From NCBI GenBank assembly GCA_951394045.1, contig OX595997.1, positions 1,054,001 through 1,118,000 on the forward strand: 64,000 nucleotides of DNA, given 5' to 3'. The position numbers and the translations under genes are program-made. The notes below the pieces were generated by a model. It saw nothing but the letters and a program-made list of their open reading frames with translations. It was not told the origin of the DNA and made no database searches. Of this stretch, positions 52,537-63,312 are shown piece by piece. This DNA is from Nitzschia sp. DOCU1 (taxonomy: Eukaryota; Bacillariophyta; Bacillariophyceae; Bacillariales; Bacillariaceae). Within the stretch, counting starts at the first letter, position 1, and every line of letters starts with the position of its first letter.

Positions 52537-54309
52537 ATGGCTCAAGATAAAACTGTACTGGACTTCTTCTACGCCAACGTCGAGAAGCTCGGCGACCGCG
52601 ACTTCATGACGCAGCCCATGGGCGGCGATGAGGTCAAGGTGTACAGCTTCAACGAAACCTTGGCGGAAGCAAAGAAAATGGCGGGATACATTGAATCTCT
52701 CGGCTTGCCCCCCAAGTCGCAGATCGCCATTTGCTCCAAGAACTGCGCTTGGTGGGTCATTGCCGATCTTGCTTGCTGGATGTCTGGTCACGTTTCAGTT
52801 CCAGTCTACCCCACTTTGACGGCAGATACGACTCGATATATTTTGGAGCATTCCGAATCCAAGCTGATTTTTATTGGAAAACTTGACGATCACCCATGGA
52901 AGGAGATGAAGAACGGAATCCCCTCTGGAGTGCCTACTGTTGCATTCCCGATGTGCCCGAAGGACCACGGGGCTGATAAGACGTGGGATGAGGCGATTGC
53001 ATCCGCCACCCCGATTGCGACGCCCGTCAAGAGATCTCGGGACGAAATGGCCACCATTATTTACACTTCGGGAAGTACGGGAAAGCCCAAGGGTGTCATG
53101 ACGAGCTTTGCTGGCATGCTCGATCCAACTGTTGGAATCTGTGGCCTCATCAAGGTTACCGATAAAGACCGATATTTATCGTACTTGCCTGTGGCGCACG
53201 GCATGGAAAGGTGGCTTGGCGAGGTAAGTAGATCGAACCAGTGTCGCTAGCAAGAGGAAGGATTTGTTGTATTTAATTTTTCACCCATCTCGATCATCTT
53301 TCAGTGCGTCGCTTTGTATTCGGGCTACCACCTCTTCTTTGCAGAGTCGCTTTCTACCTTTGTGGCCGATCTCAACAGATGCCGCCCCAGCATCTTTATG
53401 AGTGTCCCACGCCTCTGGACCAAGTTCCAAGCTGGAGTCTTCCACAAGATGCCGGAGAAGAAGCTGAACTTCCTCTTGAGCATTCCTCTCATCAATATGT
53501 TGGTTCGCAAAAAGATTCTCAAGGGTCTCGGATTGGATCAGTGCCGCCTTGCTGGTTCTGGAAGTGCCCCGATTCCCAAGGAATTGCTCCAATGGTACCA
53601 CAAGCTTGGTTTGGAGTTGCTTGAGGGATATGGAATGACGGAGAACTTCAACTACTCTCACCTTTCTCGTCCTGGTAAGGCTCGCGTCGGATATGTTGGA
53701 CAACCGTACGATGACGTTCAGCAACGCATTGCATCGGATGGGGAGATTCAGGTCAAGACTCCTGGAGCCATGATGGGGTATTACAAGAACGAAGAGGCAA
53801 CAAAGGAAACGATTACAGATGATGGATATGTCCGAACTGGCGACAAGGGAGAATTGGACGAGATGGGTCGCCTCAAGATCACTGGCCGCACCAAGGAGAT
53901 CTTCAAGACAAGTAAAGGCAAATACGTTGCCCCCGCTCCCATTGAGAACATGTTTGTCGCTCATCACCTGGTCGAAATGGCATGCGTTGGTGGACGTGCT
54001 CATCCCCAGCCCCATGCCATTCTTCAACTTTCGGAGGGCCCCAAGAACAAGGCTTCAGCAAGCGCAGATGAGCGCACGAAGATTGAAGATGAGCTTGCCA
54101 CATACCTCAAGACAGTTGTCAATCCCGCATTGGACGGTCATGAACGTTTAGACTTTTTGGTCATTGTGAAGGACGAATGGCTCCCCGAAAACGGGTTCCT
54201 GACTCCTACCCAAAAGATCAAGCGAACTACCATCGAAGAGACGTATGCACCCATGGTGGATGGGTGGTACGCTCAGAAGAAGAAGGTTGTCTGGGTTGGT
54301 GAATGGTAA
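52537..54309 (+). CDS. Long-chain acyl-CoA synthetase (two exons)
   Basis: Exons 52537-53223 and 53305-54309; 81-bp intron (GTAAGT...TTTCAG) joins RWLGE to CVALYSG; 563 aa. I chose the ATG at 52537 (CCACCATGG context) over an in-frame ATG at 52252. It activates fatty acids to acyl-CoA with ATP. Motifs: P-loop IIYTSGSTGKPKGVM; the L-motif-like EGYGMTE; YVRTGDKGELDEMGRLKITGRTKEIFKTSKGKYV, the ATP/AMP motif and FACS signature; APIENMF; C-terminal Lys in LTPTQKIKR. At 563 aa it is shorter than the 650-700 aa of typical eukaryotic members. No TM or targeting signal from this start, so it is probably cytosolic or peripheral to membranes. Confidence 0.92.
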
Positions 54310-54526
54310 GCGAGTTCTTGCCCTGTCCTCTTTGCGGCAATGGACGATTGATTAGTGTGTTGTGAAAACCTATAGTGATTTTAGAGATGTCGAAGTTCTT
54401 TGCTAGCATTCTCTGCTCTACAATTTTCGGAGTAGTGGATCTTACCCCTACTTCATTACAGCAGTAGTTGCCAAAAGTAAAACAGTCGACTAGTGCTGCT
54501 CTAGCTAGTAGTTACATCACGCCCCA

Positions 54527-55882
54527 TCACGTTACTTGAAGAAAGTCTGCATTCTTGTGCAATTCCCTGCCAAACGAATCCAGGCATAGCGACCCACACC
54601 CTACATCGTTTACAAAGCAATCAATCGCTTCTTGAAGTTCTCCTTGCGCCGAACAGGGATACACTGACCTGCTCTCGCAGTGAAGTGTAGCTTGATTTTC
54701 CGCCCACACCAACTGTCGAACAGCTTGTTGCACTTTATCGCGTCCAAGACTGTCAATTGTCGCATCCAGACTAGCATTCATGGCTCTATAAAGATACACA
54801 TCCGGTTCAAAAACTTCCTCGTAAAGATACGGCCGATGTAGAAATTCCTTCCAAGGCAAGGTCATTTGCTGTCGGGGCTGTAGTTGGATGCATTGTTTTA
54901 CCAAAGGTGGCGTTTTTCTCATCATTGGAAAGTACAAAGGCCCGCCACCATCACGACTAGTAGTAGTAGTACTTCTCGTGAGCAAATACAACATGTCTTG
55001 TGTCTCCAATCCCAACAACAACTGCAGTACCGCCAAAGATTCTTCCATACGCTCCATGACTCCGACGAAATCATATCCATCCAAAATCTCTTGTATCATG
55101 GACGGCATTAAATCAGATCGCTGAGGATTAATATAACGCCTCAAGGTCATTGTTTTCAAATACGACGCATATTCTTGGTAGCCACTGGCTTGTACAAAGG
55201 CCTGAAAATTTTCCAACGTGGGTTCCTTCCCTTCGATACTCACTGTCGTATGAAAGAATTTGCTCACCAAACGATCGACGGGTTCTCTTACAAAGGTCCA
55301 CAAAAAGCTCTTTTCACGAATCCGACCTTTGAATCGCTTGGCCTTGACGGGTGCTGTCCAGCTAGCACATGCGGTTTGATTAAATGTGAGGGATTCGGGA
55401 CGTGTCCGACGAGCTACATTGCGAGCAATCCGGGATGTGACGGTCGCCAGAGTCGTCGAGGCCACTTGAGGTTGCATCAAAAAGATAAAGCCCGTTTTGA
55501 GTACTTCTCCAGGATTTTGAAACCGAGATTCCATGGAAAGAGACTGACAAGGAAATGGACGCATTGGAAAGGCTCGAGTAGGACCATTGTAATATTCGTC
55601 GTAGGGTGGGCGATAATACGGAGAAAGAGGACTCGATTCCGTTGGTCGAATGTAGGGGCGTTTCGGTGCGAAGCGGACCTGGGATGTCACGTTGCGATCA
55701 AAAATGATCCAAAAGCATTCGATTGCCACCAGAAGAAGCAGTGGATGTGGCACAGTACGCAGGAGGCGTTGTATCGGCGGTGTTAGCAACTGCGAAAGAT
55801 AGGCAGACAGAATGGAGCAAGCCGCATAGAGCCGTCGTCCGTAGACGTAATAATGAGGGCTGTTCAGGGATGCCGATAACAT
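54527..55882 (-). CDS. Sulfotransferase-like type II membrane protein
   Basis: 451 aa from the ATG at 55882. The frame continues upstream through a (TTC)14 microsatellite that would code for an Arg run; an ATG at 56029 would include it, but I favour 55882. One TM (HPLLLLVAIECFWIIF, about residues 44-60) then a lumenal domain. TGFIFLMQPQVASTTLATVTSRIA resembles the 5'-phosphosulfate loop and FLWTFVREPVDRLVSKFFHT the 3'-phosphate motif (R-E-P-x-x-R-L-x-S). DLMPSMIQEILDGYDFVGVMERMEESL also fits sulfotransferases of carbohydrate type. Several Cys near the C-terminus (HCESRSVYPC, IDCFVNDVGCGSLC) suit a lumenal protein. Transfers sulfate from PAPS, probably to a glycan in the Golgi; acceptor unknown. 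Confidence 0.7.
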   Translation of the reverse strand: MLSASLNSPHYYVYGRRLYAACSILSAYLSQLLTPPIQRLLRTVPHPLLLLVAIECFWIIFDRNVTSQVRFAPKRPYIRPTESSPLSPYYRPPYDEYYNGPTRAFPMRPFPCQSLSMESRFQNPGEVLKTGFIFLMQPQVASTTLATVTSRIARNVARRTRPESLTFNQTACASWTAPVKAKRFKGRIREKSFLWTFVREPVDRLVSKFFHTTVSIEGKEPTLENFQAFVQASGYQEYASYLKTMTLRRYINPQRSDLMPSMIQEILDGYDFVGVMERMEESLAVLQLLLGLETQDMLYLLTRSTTTTSRDGGGPLYFPMMRKTPPLVKQCIQLQPRQQMTLPWKEFLHRPYLYEEVFEPDVYLYRAMNASLDATIDSLGRDKVQQAVRQLVWAENQATLHCESRSVYPCSAQGELQEAIDCFVNDVGCGSLCLDSFGRELHKNADFLQVT

Positions 55883-55884
55883 CC

Positions 55885-55926
55885 TTCTTCTTCTTCTTCT
55901 TCTTCTTCTTCTTCTTCTTCTTCTTC
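55885..55926. repeat. (TTC)14 microsatellite
   Basis: Fourteen perfect TTC units (GAA on the minus strand) just upstream of the chosen start of the sulfotransferase-like gene, so in its 5' UTR or, with the longer start, coding for Arg. Confidence 0.95.
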
Positions 55927-56353
55927 GACGTAGACCTTTATTGGAAAGGTGGTCTGCTTCCAACACAATCGGCGCCGAGGGGAGAAATGATGTGTAGTTG
56001 TTACCGCTCTCCCTGGTCGTCCTTCTCATCCTACGAGAGCATTGGTCCAAAAATCCAGTAAGTCGGAAAGTGACTGCTTCAGTTTTGGACAGACGGACGG
56101 TCGCACCTGGTATCAATATGACTTTCCGTTGTTTCGTTATTTGGAAAAAAGGTTGATTTCGGATACATCGTCAATCCTCCTTTAAATTGTCTGTACGCCT
56201 TTGCGCGTCTCGCATCACGTCTTTCTCGGCAGCATATCTTGCTGTGCATTCCGAGGCGACGACGTGCACGGCAAATGGCTACATCGACATTGTCTTCGCT
56301 TCCGGACAACAAAACATAGATACTTTGCAAAGAAAAAACTTGATATTGATGCA

Positions 56354-57421
56354 ATGTCGATTAGAAATTCATCCGAACGAAGCCGATCCTCGGCATGGAC
56401 ACTTCCGCTCGTCGTCGTTGGTGCCACTATGGTCACAGTGATGGCCGCCGTGGCAATGCGATCCAAACGACCCATCACGTCTCGACCGCCCCCAGGCAAA
56501 CGTGTGGTATCGCATTTGACGATTCACTGTCGTAACCTCGAACAATCTCTGCAATTCTATCTCGCCATGGGTTTCTTGCCAGTGTCAACAAGGTCCGATG
56601 ATGATTCGATGATTCTGCTGTCGTTACCGAAAGGACTGCAATACGCTCCGTATCTATTGTTGAAACAACTACAAACGACGACAAGCTCTTCCACGTCAAA
56701 TGACGACGATTGGCAATGTACCATGGCGGGCTATGGTCGCATGGCATTGTTGGTGCCAAGTGTCACTGAATCTTTACATCATTTACAGAAAACGCTTGGC
56801 TTGGAACCAATCGCCAAACCTGTCACGGATCATACGATGGATCGACAAGGCGTTCCTCAAGCATTGATTACCATTGGGGCCTGGAAGGATCCAGATGGAA
56901 CTGTGGTAGAACTGGTGGAGACTCACGATCCCATTATGCGGCGGTTCTTGTACGTCATGCGGGCGCTCGGAGCCTGCGAGTATCCGCTTTGGATACATTG
57001 CAATATCAACACCGCCCATTTCAACCAGTCCTTCAAGGCATATCGACAAATTGGATTTGAAATGGCAACCGATCATGGTCAAGTCAAGAATAAATTGTAT
57101 CAGTCGCTGGGAATACCCGATCCAGGCATTGCTCGCCAAGTGGGAATGATCAAGATGAGAGATGATTTCTTTCAAGTCGACTTGATTGAATGGGAGGACC
57201 CCAAGACGGTTGTACCCAAGTGTGGAGTACGAACGATGGGTTTGACGAGCATGGCAGTCGTTTTGCCAAAGGATGATAGAATAGATCGCGTTCCGGTAGG
57301 GTGGGAAGCCAAGGAAGCCGCAAGAGAAGTTGTGCTACCAGAGCCTTTGGGTCGCGCCCGAGTGAAATCTTTGCTAGATCCGGACGGAGTACAAGTAGAG
57401 ATCATAGAATATATATCCTAA
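56354..57421 (+). CDS. Membrane-anchored protein with two VOC (glyoxalase-type) domains
   Basis: 355 aa from the ATG at 56354 (open frame extends to a TTG at 56201). N-terminal TM (WTLPLVVVGATMVTVMAAVAM, about 14-34). First VOC domain begins VVSHLTIHCRNLEQSLQFYLAMGFLPV and ends AWKDPDGTVVELVET. Second begins LWIHCNINTAHFNQSFKAYRQIGFEM and ends LLDPDGVQVEIIEY. Each carries the His and Glu positions that bind metal in glyoxalases and dioxygenases (HLTIHC/DPDGTVVELVE; IHCNIN/DPDGVQVEIIE). The pair of modules fits a single two-domain VOC fold. Reaction unknown; lactoylglutathione lyase activity is possible but not shown. Divergent from the sulfotransferase gene. Confidence 0.8.
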   Translation: MSIRNSSERSRSSAWTLPLVVVGATMVTVMAAVAMRSKRPITSRPPPGKRVVSHLTIHCRNLEQSLQFYLAMGFLPVSTRSDDDSMILLSLPKGLQYAPYLLLKQLQTTTSSSTSNDDDWQCTMAGYGRMALLVPSVTESLHHLQKTLGLEPIAKPVTDHTMDRQGVPQALITIGAWKDPDGTVVELVETHDPIMRRFLYVMRALGACEYPLWIHCNINTAHFNQSFKAYRQIGFEMATDHGQVKNKLYQSLGIPDPGIARQVGMIKMRDDFFQVDLIEWEDPKTVVPKCGVRTMGLTSMAVVLPKDDRIDRVPVGWEAKEAAREVVLPEPLGRARVKSLLDPDGVQVEIIEYIS

Positions 57422-57516
57422 CAAGAATCAAACATCGATATCAATTTCTACAGGTCTCTATGAATAGTAAACTTCCAATGTCTTCCCTCTTTCGATACAG
57501 AGGAGCGAATATGTTT

Positions 57517-58981
57517 TCAATACGCTGTCGCAGTATAGCCCTTGCTCATTCCGTTCTCGGCGCTATTCAAGGGAAGAGTTTCCGCGTCGTTAACGCTGTC
57601 GTATCCTTCGACCTCTCGCCCGCAACAGGCAGACCGCAGGTCAGCAAACATGCTGCCCGTCGTGACGTAAAAGCCAAAAGCAAACATGAGCCCAAAGATC
57701 ATTCCGTTTGTGATACTGTAGGTCAACGGCATCAGAATGATTGTCAAAAATGCTGGGAGAGCCTCACTCATATTGTCCCATGATACTTTGGAGGCTTCGC
57801 CCATCATTAGTACACCCACCAACACAAGGACAGGCGCGGTGGCGACGTCCGGTACGGTTCCAAACAATGGAGCCAAAAAGATACTGGCAGAAAAGTAAAG
57901 ACCAATAAAGACTGCCGTCAAGCCCGTTCGACCACCTTCCCGGACACCCGACGCACATTCGACACAGACAATAATGGGTGTGGAGCCAGTGAGGGCAGCA
58001 GTAATTGTTCCGACAGCGCTGGCTACGAATGCCCACTGAGATCCTGGGATTTCCCCGTCATCCTTGATGATCCCGCCAATTGTTGCCAAGCCAAACATGA
58101 CCCCTGAGATGTCAAATATACAGATAAGTACAAAAGCACCTACGGCAGGGTAAAGAACGGATGCCTTTTCAAAATCAAAAATCACCATGGGGTCCCAGTA
58201 GTCAACTTCAGGGAGTGCAGGAATTTGAAAGATCTTTTCAGGCCAAGCATCACGCATCGTCCAGACAACGAACGTAAGAGACGCAATTCCAATCAAAATT
58301 GCTCCCTTGACGTCATGATAAAGCAGAGAACCGACCAACAAGATGCCAGAAAGGCACACTAAAAGCTCTGGGTCACCAAAAACATTTCCAAGTTCGACCA
58401 ACGTGTTTTCGTTGGAAACGATAAAGTTCACGCTCACCAAACCAATCATAGCAATCAGCATCCCCATACCAACGACGATTGCGTACTTGATTGCTTGCGG
58501 TACAATTTTCATCAGAAATGCCGAGAACCCAGTAATTGTTACCAACATGACCAAGACTCCAGACCACCAACATGCCGTCAACGCTTCCGGTAGTGTACAA
58601 AGGCCAGCTTGCACTAGTCCAAACGTCAAATATGCAGATAACCCCAGGCCAGGAGCACAACCAAAGGGGAGATTCCCCAATATGCCGACAACGAAGCAAG
58701 ATATGGCTGCCGACAGTGCCGTTGAGAAGACCGCCACGTCGTGAGGCACACCTGCTTGCGCCATGATTTGTGGATTCACCTGGAAAGGGTTTTAAAACAG
58801 AAGTAAGAATCACAAAGTGCCGTCTCCTGAAGCTGGAGTCAATATATCGTAGGTCGACGTGACGTACCAGCAAAAGATACGATAACGTAAGGAAACTGGC
58901 TGTTCCAGCCCGAAACTCGGTAGCAATTGTCGTTTGCCGCTCCGTCAGACGGAAATATTGATCAAGCAATGCATACACCAT
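57517..58981 (-). CDS. AzgA-type purine (NCS2) permease (two exons)
   Basis: Exons 58981-58868 and 58779-57517; 88-bp intron (GTACGT...TTCCAG) joins SYLLL to VNPQIMAQAG; 458 aa. The start (DQYFRLTERQTTIATEFRAG) is the usual AzgA N-terminus. Membrane segments follow, including the substrate-site region NLPFGCAPGLGLSAYLTF, LLYHDVKGAILIGI, and GSTPIIVCVECASGVREGGRTGLTAVFIGLYFS, the AzgA signature. The family imports adenine, guanine or hypoxanthine with protons. Expected topology is 12-14 segments at the plasma membrane. The C-terminal tail (SVNDAETLPLNSAENGMSK) is cytosolic and polar. Purine uptake as a nitrogen source would fit marine algae. Confidence 0.92.
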
Positions 58982-59490
58982 ATTGACCGATGCTGAGTTG
59001 GTGGGCTAAAGTTTCCCAAAAGAAAGAAATCAATAGTGGTACAAAGATTTCCAATAACCGAATATGACCATGGTGAATCTGAAAAAGGTTTTCGATCCGA
59101 CGAACAAGCAAGAAAGCTCCGGCTCGTTCTTTGGAAGTTTTGAGAGGATGCCAACCAAGAGAGTGAAGGCGAAGTCTCGGCGCGAAAATACACATAGATC
59201 CTGTAGAGGCTACTGGAGCCAAAGATACGCACCGACCAGCGCGCCCGCCTGCCAACCTCATTCTTCGCGCGTCGGCATGTTCCAACTTCACTCCAACCAC
59301 ACCATTTTGTCGGAGTGAGTCGATGGCTGGAAGCATCCCCAACAAATGGTGGAATTCATTTCGGCCCTTGGATTCACTTAAAACAACCCCCGTGGTTGGT
59401 CGAATCATCTGTATTGTTGTGTTACAGTGAGGAGGTATCAGGACGAAGTTGATTTAAATCGGTGCAGGCAGCACGACAAAGACCCACAAA
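58982..59490. other. Divergent promoter region
   Basis: 509 bp between the permease (-) and the small membrane protein (+). Nothing recognised. Confidence 0.4.
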
Positions 59491-60006
59491 ATGCATCAGG
59501 AACCACCACTGCCGAGTGGCATTAAGATTCTCATGGGCTTTCTGCTTTTCCATCTTCTTATCGTTCTCACTCAAACTTGGGCATTCTTCGACTATGATTT
59601 AATGGCTCGAAATAAACTCCAAGAGCCACGATTTTTGGCGGACGAAGCCGTGGTGCAATCCAACCGTGCCATTTGTGCCGCCCACTCGGTCGTCATGTTG
59701 CCACTCAGTTTCATGGCCCTGATCGGTCTTGCACGACACCAATTTTATGGTGTCATTTGCACCTGGATGTTGCTGGGAACGGCATTGTACTGGCCAGTGA
59801 ATTTTGTGGCATCACGATTCACGTATGCGTCGGCGGGAATCCGGCATGTGGCATTGAATGGTGGGGACTTTGGAATTTGTGCGTTTGTATTTTTGTTTGC
59901 TTGTTGGGGGAGCTGGCTGCTCTGTCGCTCGCCGCAGCTGTTGGAATGGTGGAAGCGGGACTTTGCATCCGATGCAAACGCTGGAGCAAAGAAAAAAGGC
60001 GCCTAG
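59491..60006 (+). CDS. Small four-TM protein of unknown function
   Basis: 171 aa from the ATG at 59491. Four hydrophobic segments: IKILMGFLLFHLLIVLTQTW, HSVVMLPLSFMALIGLA, FYGVICTWMLLGTALYWPVNFV, FGICAFVFLFACWGSWLL. Between the first two lies a conserved-looking loop, DYDLMARNKLQEPRFLADEAVVQSN. The architecture resembles small four-TM proteins in bacteria and algae of unknown function; I cannot name a Pfam. The short basic tail (DANAGAKKKGA) is cytosolic by the positive-inside rule. No signal for a specific organelle. Confidence 0.7.
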   Translation: MHQEPPLPSGIKILMGFLLFHLLIVLTQTWAFFDYDLMARNKLQEPRFLADEAVVQSNRAICAAHSVVMLPLSFMALIGLARHQFYGVICTWMLLGTALYWPVNFVASRFTYASAGIRHVALNGGDFGICAFVFLFACWGSWLLCRSPQLLEWWKRDFASDANAGAKKKGA

Positions 60007-61402
60007 CAATGCCTCGATGGAAACCACAAACGAGAGGAAATGCCAAAATTCCTGGATAGAGCGTCCTTTGCCTCGTCGATCGCCGAAGGCTGCACCACTA
60101 TGCTAGTTGAATCCACAGTTAGATCTGAGAATCTATATTGGACAGGGCTCTTGCTTCTGCCTAGACCGCAGACGTGCTGATGGCCACTTCCAAGTTGGTC
60201 GAAGGTGCCGTACCTTTTGGCCTAAAGAGACACTGTAATTCCTTGAAAAAGTCAAGTAGATGAATAAGCGTATCTTGGTCAGGTCTTCTTGTCCATGCTA
60301 CTTTACTCTCGTCGTAGACGATGAATGGTAGCTATTTTTGCCTCGTCGCCCTGCCGATAGCACACCTGTTGTCTCGAACGAGAAGAACCCGGCAGTACAA
60401 ACCCGAACATAAGCGGACAGGTTGAGGACCATACTACACGAGATCTTTGCCATACCTAAAACCATCTATCGTACAAACGGAAGAAAACTGGGGGCGCAAA
60501 GTGAAAGGTGACAAATAGCGTCAACATGGCTGATATGTGTCACATTGGGGCATTATTGTTTCGTTGAATGATATAGACGAGGTGTTCTCCATGGAAAGGT
60601 CATTAACCTCACCCCACGCTTATTAGGTATGATGACCTCAGGCTGAATTTTTTCCATCTTTGAAATGATTTATTTTAAGTGGGTCTACTAATGTCTTTGT
60701 ACGTACGACTTACGGAACAATTGAGTGCAACCACACAGAAGCCGATATGTTTAGCGCTATTTTCACATGCCAAGTGGCGAATTGTGACTTTTTTCATTAG
60801 GGCCAATTCTCGATGCCTGCACGCACGCACGAAATGGTACTGCTCATCTCCATCGGTGGATGGCCTCTCGCCCCTCCTCCGCCTCTCTCTAGTAGTAGTA
60901 GCTGGGGGGGGGGGGCGGGGTTCCAGCGAGAGGGCGCAGCGGTGCTGATGGTGGGAGACGCAGCTGCTTGTGTCTGAAGGGCGTCTACGCTAGCTACCTT
61001 TCGTTACCTTCCACCCTCCAGGCAAAATAGTCTTTCTGCCCTATCGGACTTGCATCTGTGAATTCAGTCAAGAGTAGCAACATCAGTTTGTTGAGATAGA
61101 TTCCAGAAGTCGAGCGTTGATTGCCTTCTCTGCATCGTTGCGGGAGTGGTCCGTGTTTGAGTGGTTTGTCATCAATATTCGATTTTACCCGGGCAATTTT
61201 CACAACTGTTGAAAGTGCTGTGTGCGACAAAGTGGGTCCTTCCTTTGGCGTGAGTTTGGAGGAAACGTTGCGCACTTCTTGCCGCACAACGTCGTTGCTC
61301 TACGTCCGCTACCGTTAGCCATCCTATTCTTCCTCTCGTTGCACGCGGCGGAACCACTCCGCCCGGCACACTGGCAAAATCAATTCTCATAATAATCACC
61401 AG
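60007..61402. other. Intergenic, 1.4 kb
   Basis: Between two plus-strand genes. No convincing gene. A run of 12 G followed by C and GGGG sits at 60904-60920 and could form a G-quadruplex with neighbouring G tracts. Open frames such as 60679-60948 have no motif. Confidence 0.45.
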
Positions 61403-62698
61403 ATGACGGGGTACCAGGCTAGCACCGCCACACAATGGTCTGGGTTAGAAACTCCCGGTATGATGGAGGCGAAGTGCAGTTTACTGATACAGGAAGACGG
61501 TGTCTTTGACCCGCGGATAAAGAGTCTACCCAAACAGCGAGTACTCGTGTATCAAGACCGGGGATACAATCCTGCAACCTCCAGTGGAAATTCTCAAGGT
61601 GACGAGAACTTCTATGTAGACTTTAATGGCTGCACAATACTGCAACTCGAACCGGCACCAGGATCTCCACAGCGGACTATGCCCATCACGTTAACGGTGG
61701 GGGGACGGTGCATTTTTACCCCGGAGAACTTTCAGGACTTTAGAGTGATGATGAGAACCAAGGAGCAGTCTTCTGAGATGAATATTGCGCCGAATGGAAA
61801 CTTTGACTGGCCAGATGTACAGTCGCTACTGCTATGCCCGCTCTGTGGAAACAAGGCGGAAATTCCAAAGGAGGGGGATGATTTCGAACACGAATACTGG
61901 CTGCTCTTTTATCCACTGCTTCAGATCACGGTCATGAAAGGGTCTCAGATGACGCTCGGGACAAGAACAATCTGTCGGCTTACATGCTTAGAATGCATGG
62001 AAGATCTATTGGAAGGTATGACGCTAAAGGTTCGCCCAGCCGCAATGGAAGGCCGACGGCCGAGACTCTCCTTCACGCTTCCAGCCAACGAAGTTCTAGC
62101 AGAGGCTGGTTCTGCTTCCTTCTTGGAAGACGGACCCCCCAGACCAGAAACTCATCCACATGTAGACGATATTCTTGATGCGTGGACCCTATACAATCTA
62201 TGGGAACACTCTGGTGCTTGGGAGGCACTTCAAAATGACTACCGAATCGTTCTGTCGAGAAGTATGCATTCCGACAATGGAGGAGAGAACCCCTCTAGCA
62301 GCCAAGATACGGTGGAGCCGAAACTCAAAGATCGAATGGGGAAAGCCTGTGGCAGTCCGGATTGTGGGAAGCTTCACGGCAAACGCGACCCAGAAACTGG
62401 GGAAATTATACGATTGTCCATTCGATGCAAAGAATGCCATATGGAATACTATTGCTCTAGACCATGCCGAGAGGCAGCTAGAGAATTCCATCGGCCGGAC
62501 TGTTTGATTCATCAGGAAGAGCGAGCAGAGCGGAGAGAAAAGAAGGCGAAGCAGGTGACGTGTGATACTTGCAAGAAGCGATCATCTTATACGAAAATGA
62601 AGAAGTGCAGCCGATGTCGAAAGGCAACGTACTGTAGCGTCGAGTGCCAGAAACAAGATTGGAATCGGCACAAGACAGAGTGTCAAAAACGACATTAG
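61403..62698 (+). CDS. Protein with two C-terminal MYND-type zinc fingers
   Basis: 431 aa from the ATG at 61403, single exon. The N-terminal 290 residues have no recognised domain; LLLCPLCGNKAEIP and TICRLTCLECMEDLLEG contain Cys pairs that might bind zinc. Two C-terminal fingers follow: CGSPDCGK...RCKECHMEYYCSRPCREAAREFHRPDC (about 315-370) and CDTCKKRSSYTKMKKCSRCRKATYCSVECQKQDWNRHKTEC (about 385-428). The second is a textbook MYND finger with C-x2-C, C-x2-C, C-x3-C and H-x3-C. MYND fingers bind proline-rich peptides, so a protein-interaction role is inferred. No SET domain. Confidence 0.85.
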   Translation: MTGYQASTATQWSGLETPGMMEAKCSLLIQEDGVFDPRIKSLPKQRVLVYQDRGYNPATSSGNSQGDENFYVDFNGCTILQLEPAPGSPQRTMPITLTVGGRCIFTPENFQDFRVMMRTKEQSSEMNIAPNGNFDWPDVQSLLLCPLCGNKAEIPKEGDDFEHEYWLLFYPLLQITVMKGSQMTLGTRTICRLTCLECMEDLLEGMTLKVRPAAMEGRRPRLSFTLPANEVLAEAGSASFLEDGPPRPETHPHVDDILDAWTLYNLWEHSGAWEALQNDYRIVLSRSMHSDNGGENPSSSQDTVEPKLKDRMGKACGSPDCGKLHGKRDPETGEIIRLSIRCKECHMEYYCSRPCREAAREFHRPDCLIHQEERAERREKKAKQVTCDTCKKRSSYTKMKKCSRCRKATYCSVECQKQDWNRHKTECQKRH

Positions 62699-62950
62699 TG
62701 TTTGGTGCTGCTCTAGTCTTTGGTTATTACTACTTTTAGAGGTACCGTAGGCTTTTCGGCTGTAGTATGAAGTAAATCTCGAGGACTGCGCCAAATAACA
62801 GCGTGTAAACGATTGCTGCGAGGCAATCTTCAGAGAGCAGGTGTACCAGGTAGCGCTTTGTGTCACCAGTCTTATCTTGTCACTACGATCTAATTTCAGT
62901 CGTCTCATCGGTTTGAGATCGAATCCTACTACGATTAAGTCTGCGCAAGA

Positions 62951-63298
62951 ATGGAAACTGCGTGTCCGAACGATTGGAACTCTAGTCGGGACAGAATAAA
63001 CTGTTGGACTGTGAAACGGTTTGCCCCATACCATGTACGGCGTGGTTATGGCTCCTCTCCCGCCATTACCCCATTGCTAGCCACTCCAAGTACAAGTCAG
63101 AACGATTGGAGGTCTAATCGGAACAGGATAAACTGTTGGAGTGCAAAGTGGTTCACGCCATACCATGTACGATGGGACCATGGCTCCTCGTCCGCTGTTA
63201 CCCTATCGTCCCTGTTGCAATCGTATAAACATAGCTACGGATCAATGCATACACGAAGACCTCTTAGAAAGAAACTATGCTTTATAGGGATTGAATGA
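62951..63298 (+). CDS. Candidate 115-aa ORF with internal 44-residue repeat
   Basis: Starts at an ATG (62951). Two tandem copies of a 44-residue unit: NDWNSSRDRINCWTVKRF then APYHVRRGYGSSPAIT, and NDWRSNRNRINCWSAKWF then TPYHVRWDHGSSSAVT. The unit length is divisible by three and there is no stop, so the frame survives duplication. No signal peptide, TM or known domain. It lies downstream of the MYND gene and upstream of (convergent with) IspD, and could be coding by chance within a non-coding repeat. Confidence 0.3.
   Translation: METACPNDWNSSRDRINCWTVKRFAPYHVRRGYGSSPAITPLLATPSTSQNDWRSNRNRINCWSAKWFTPYHVRWDHGSSSAVTLSSLLQSYKHSYGSMHTRRPLRKKLCFIGIE
62968..63210. repeat. Tandem duplication, 132-bp unit
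   Basis: GAACGATTGGA begins copies at 62968 and 63100, 132 bp apart. Both contain AATAAACTGTTGGA or GATAAACTGTTGGA, CCATACCATGTACG and ATGGCTCCTC. Similarity is about 75-80% by eye and fades after about 63210. Confidence 0.85.
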
Positions 63299-63312
63299 AT
63301 AATATATGTGCA

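Noticed and set aside
60904..60920. Assembly gap or sequencing error at a G run
   Set aside because: The run is plausible as real and there is no other sign of a join; kept only as a note in the intergenic entry.
62890..62945. Possible tRNA-like TTGAGATCGAATCC element
   Set aside because: No matching A-box, anticodon stem or acceptor stem could be paired.
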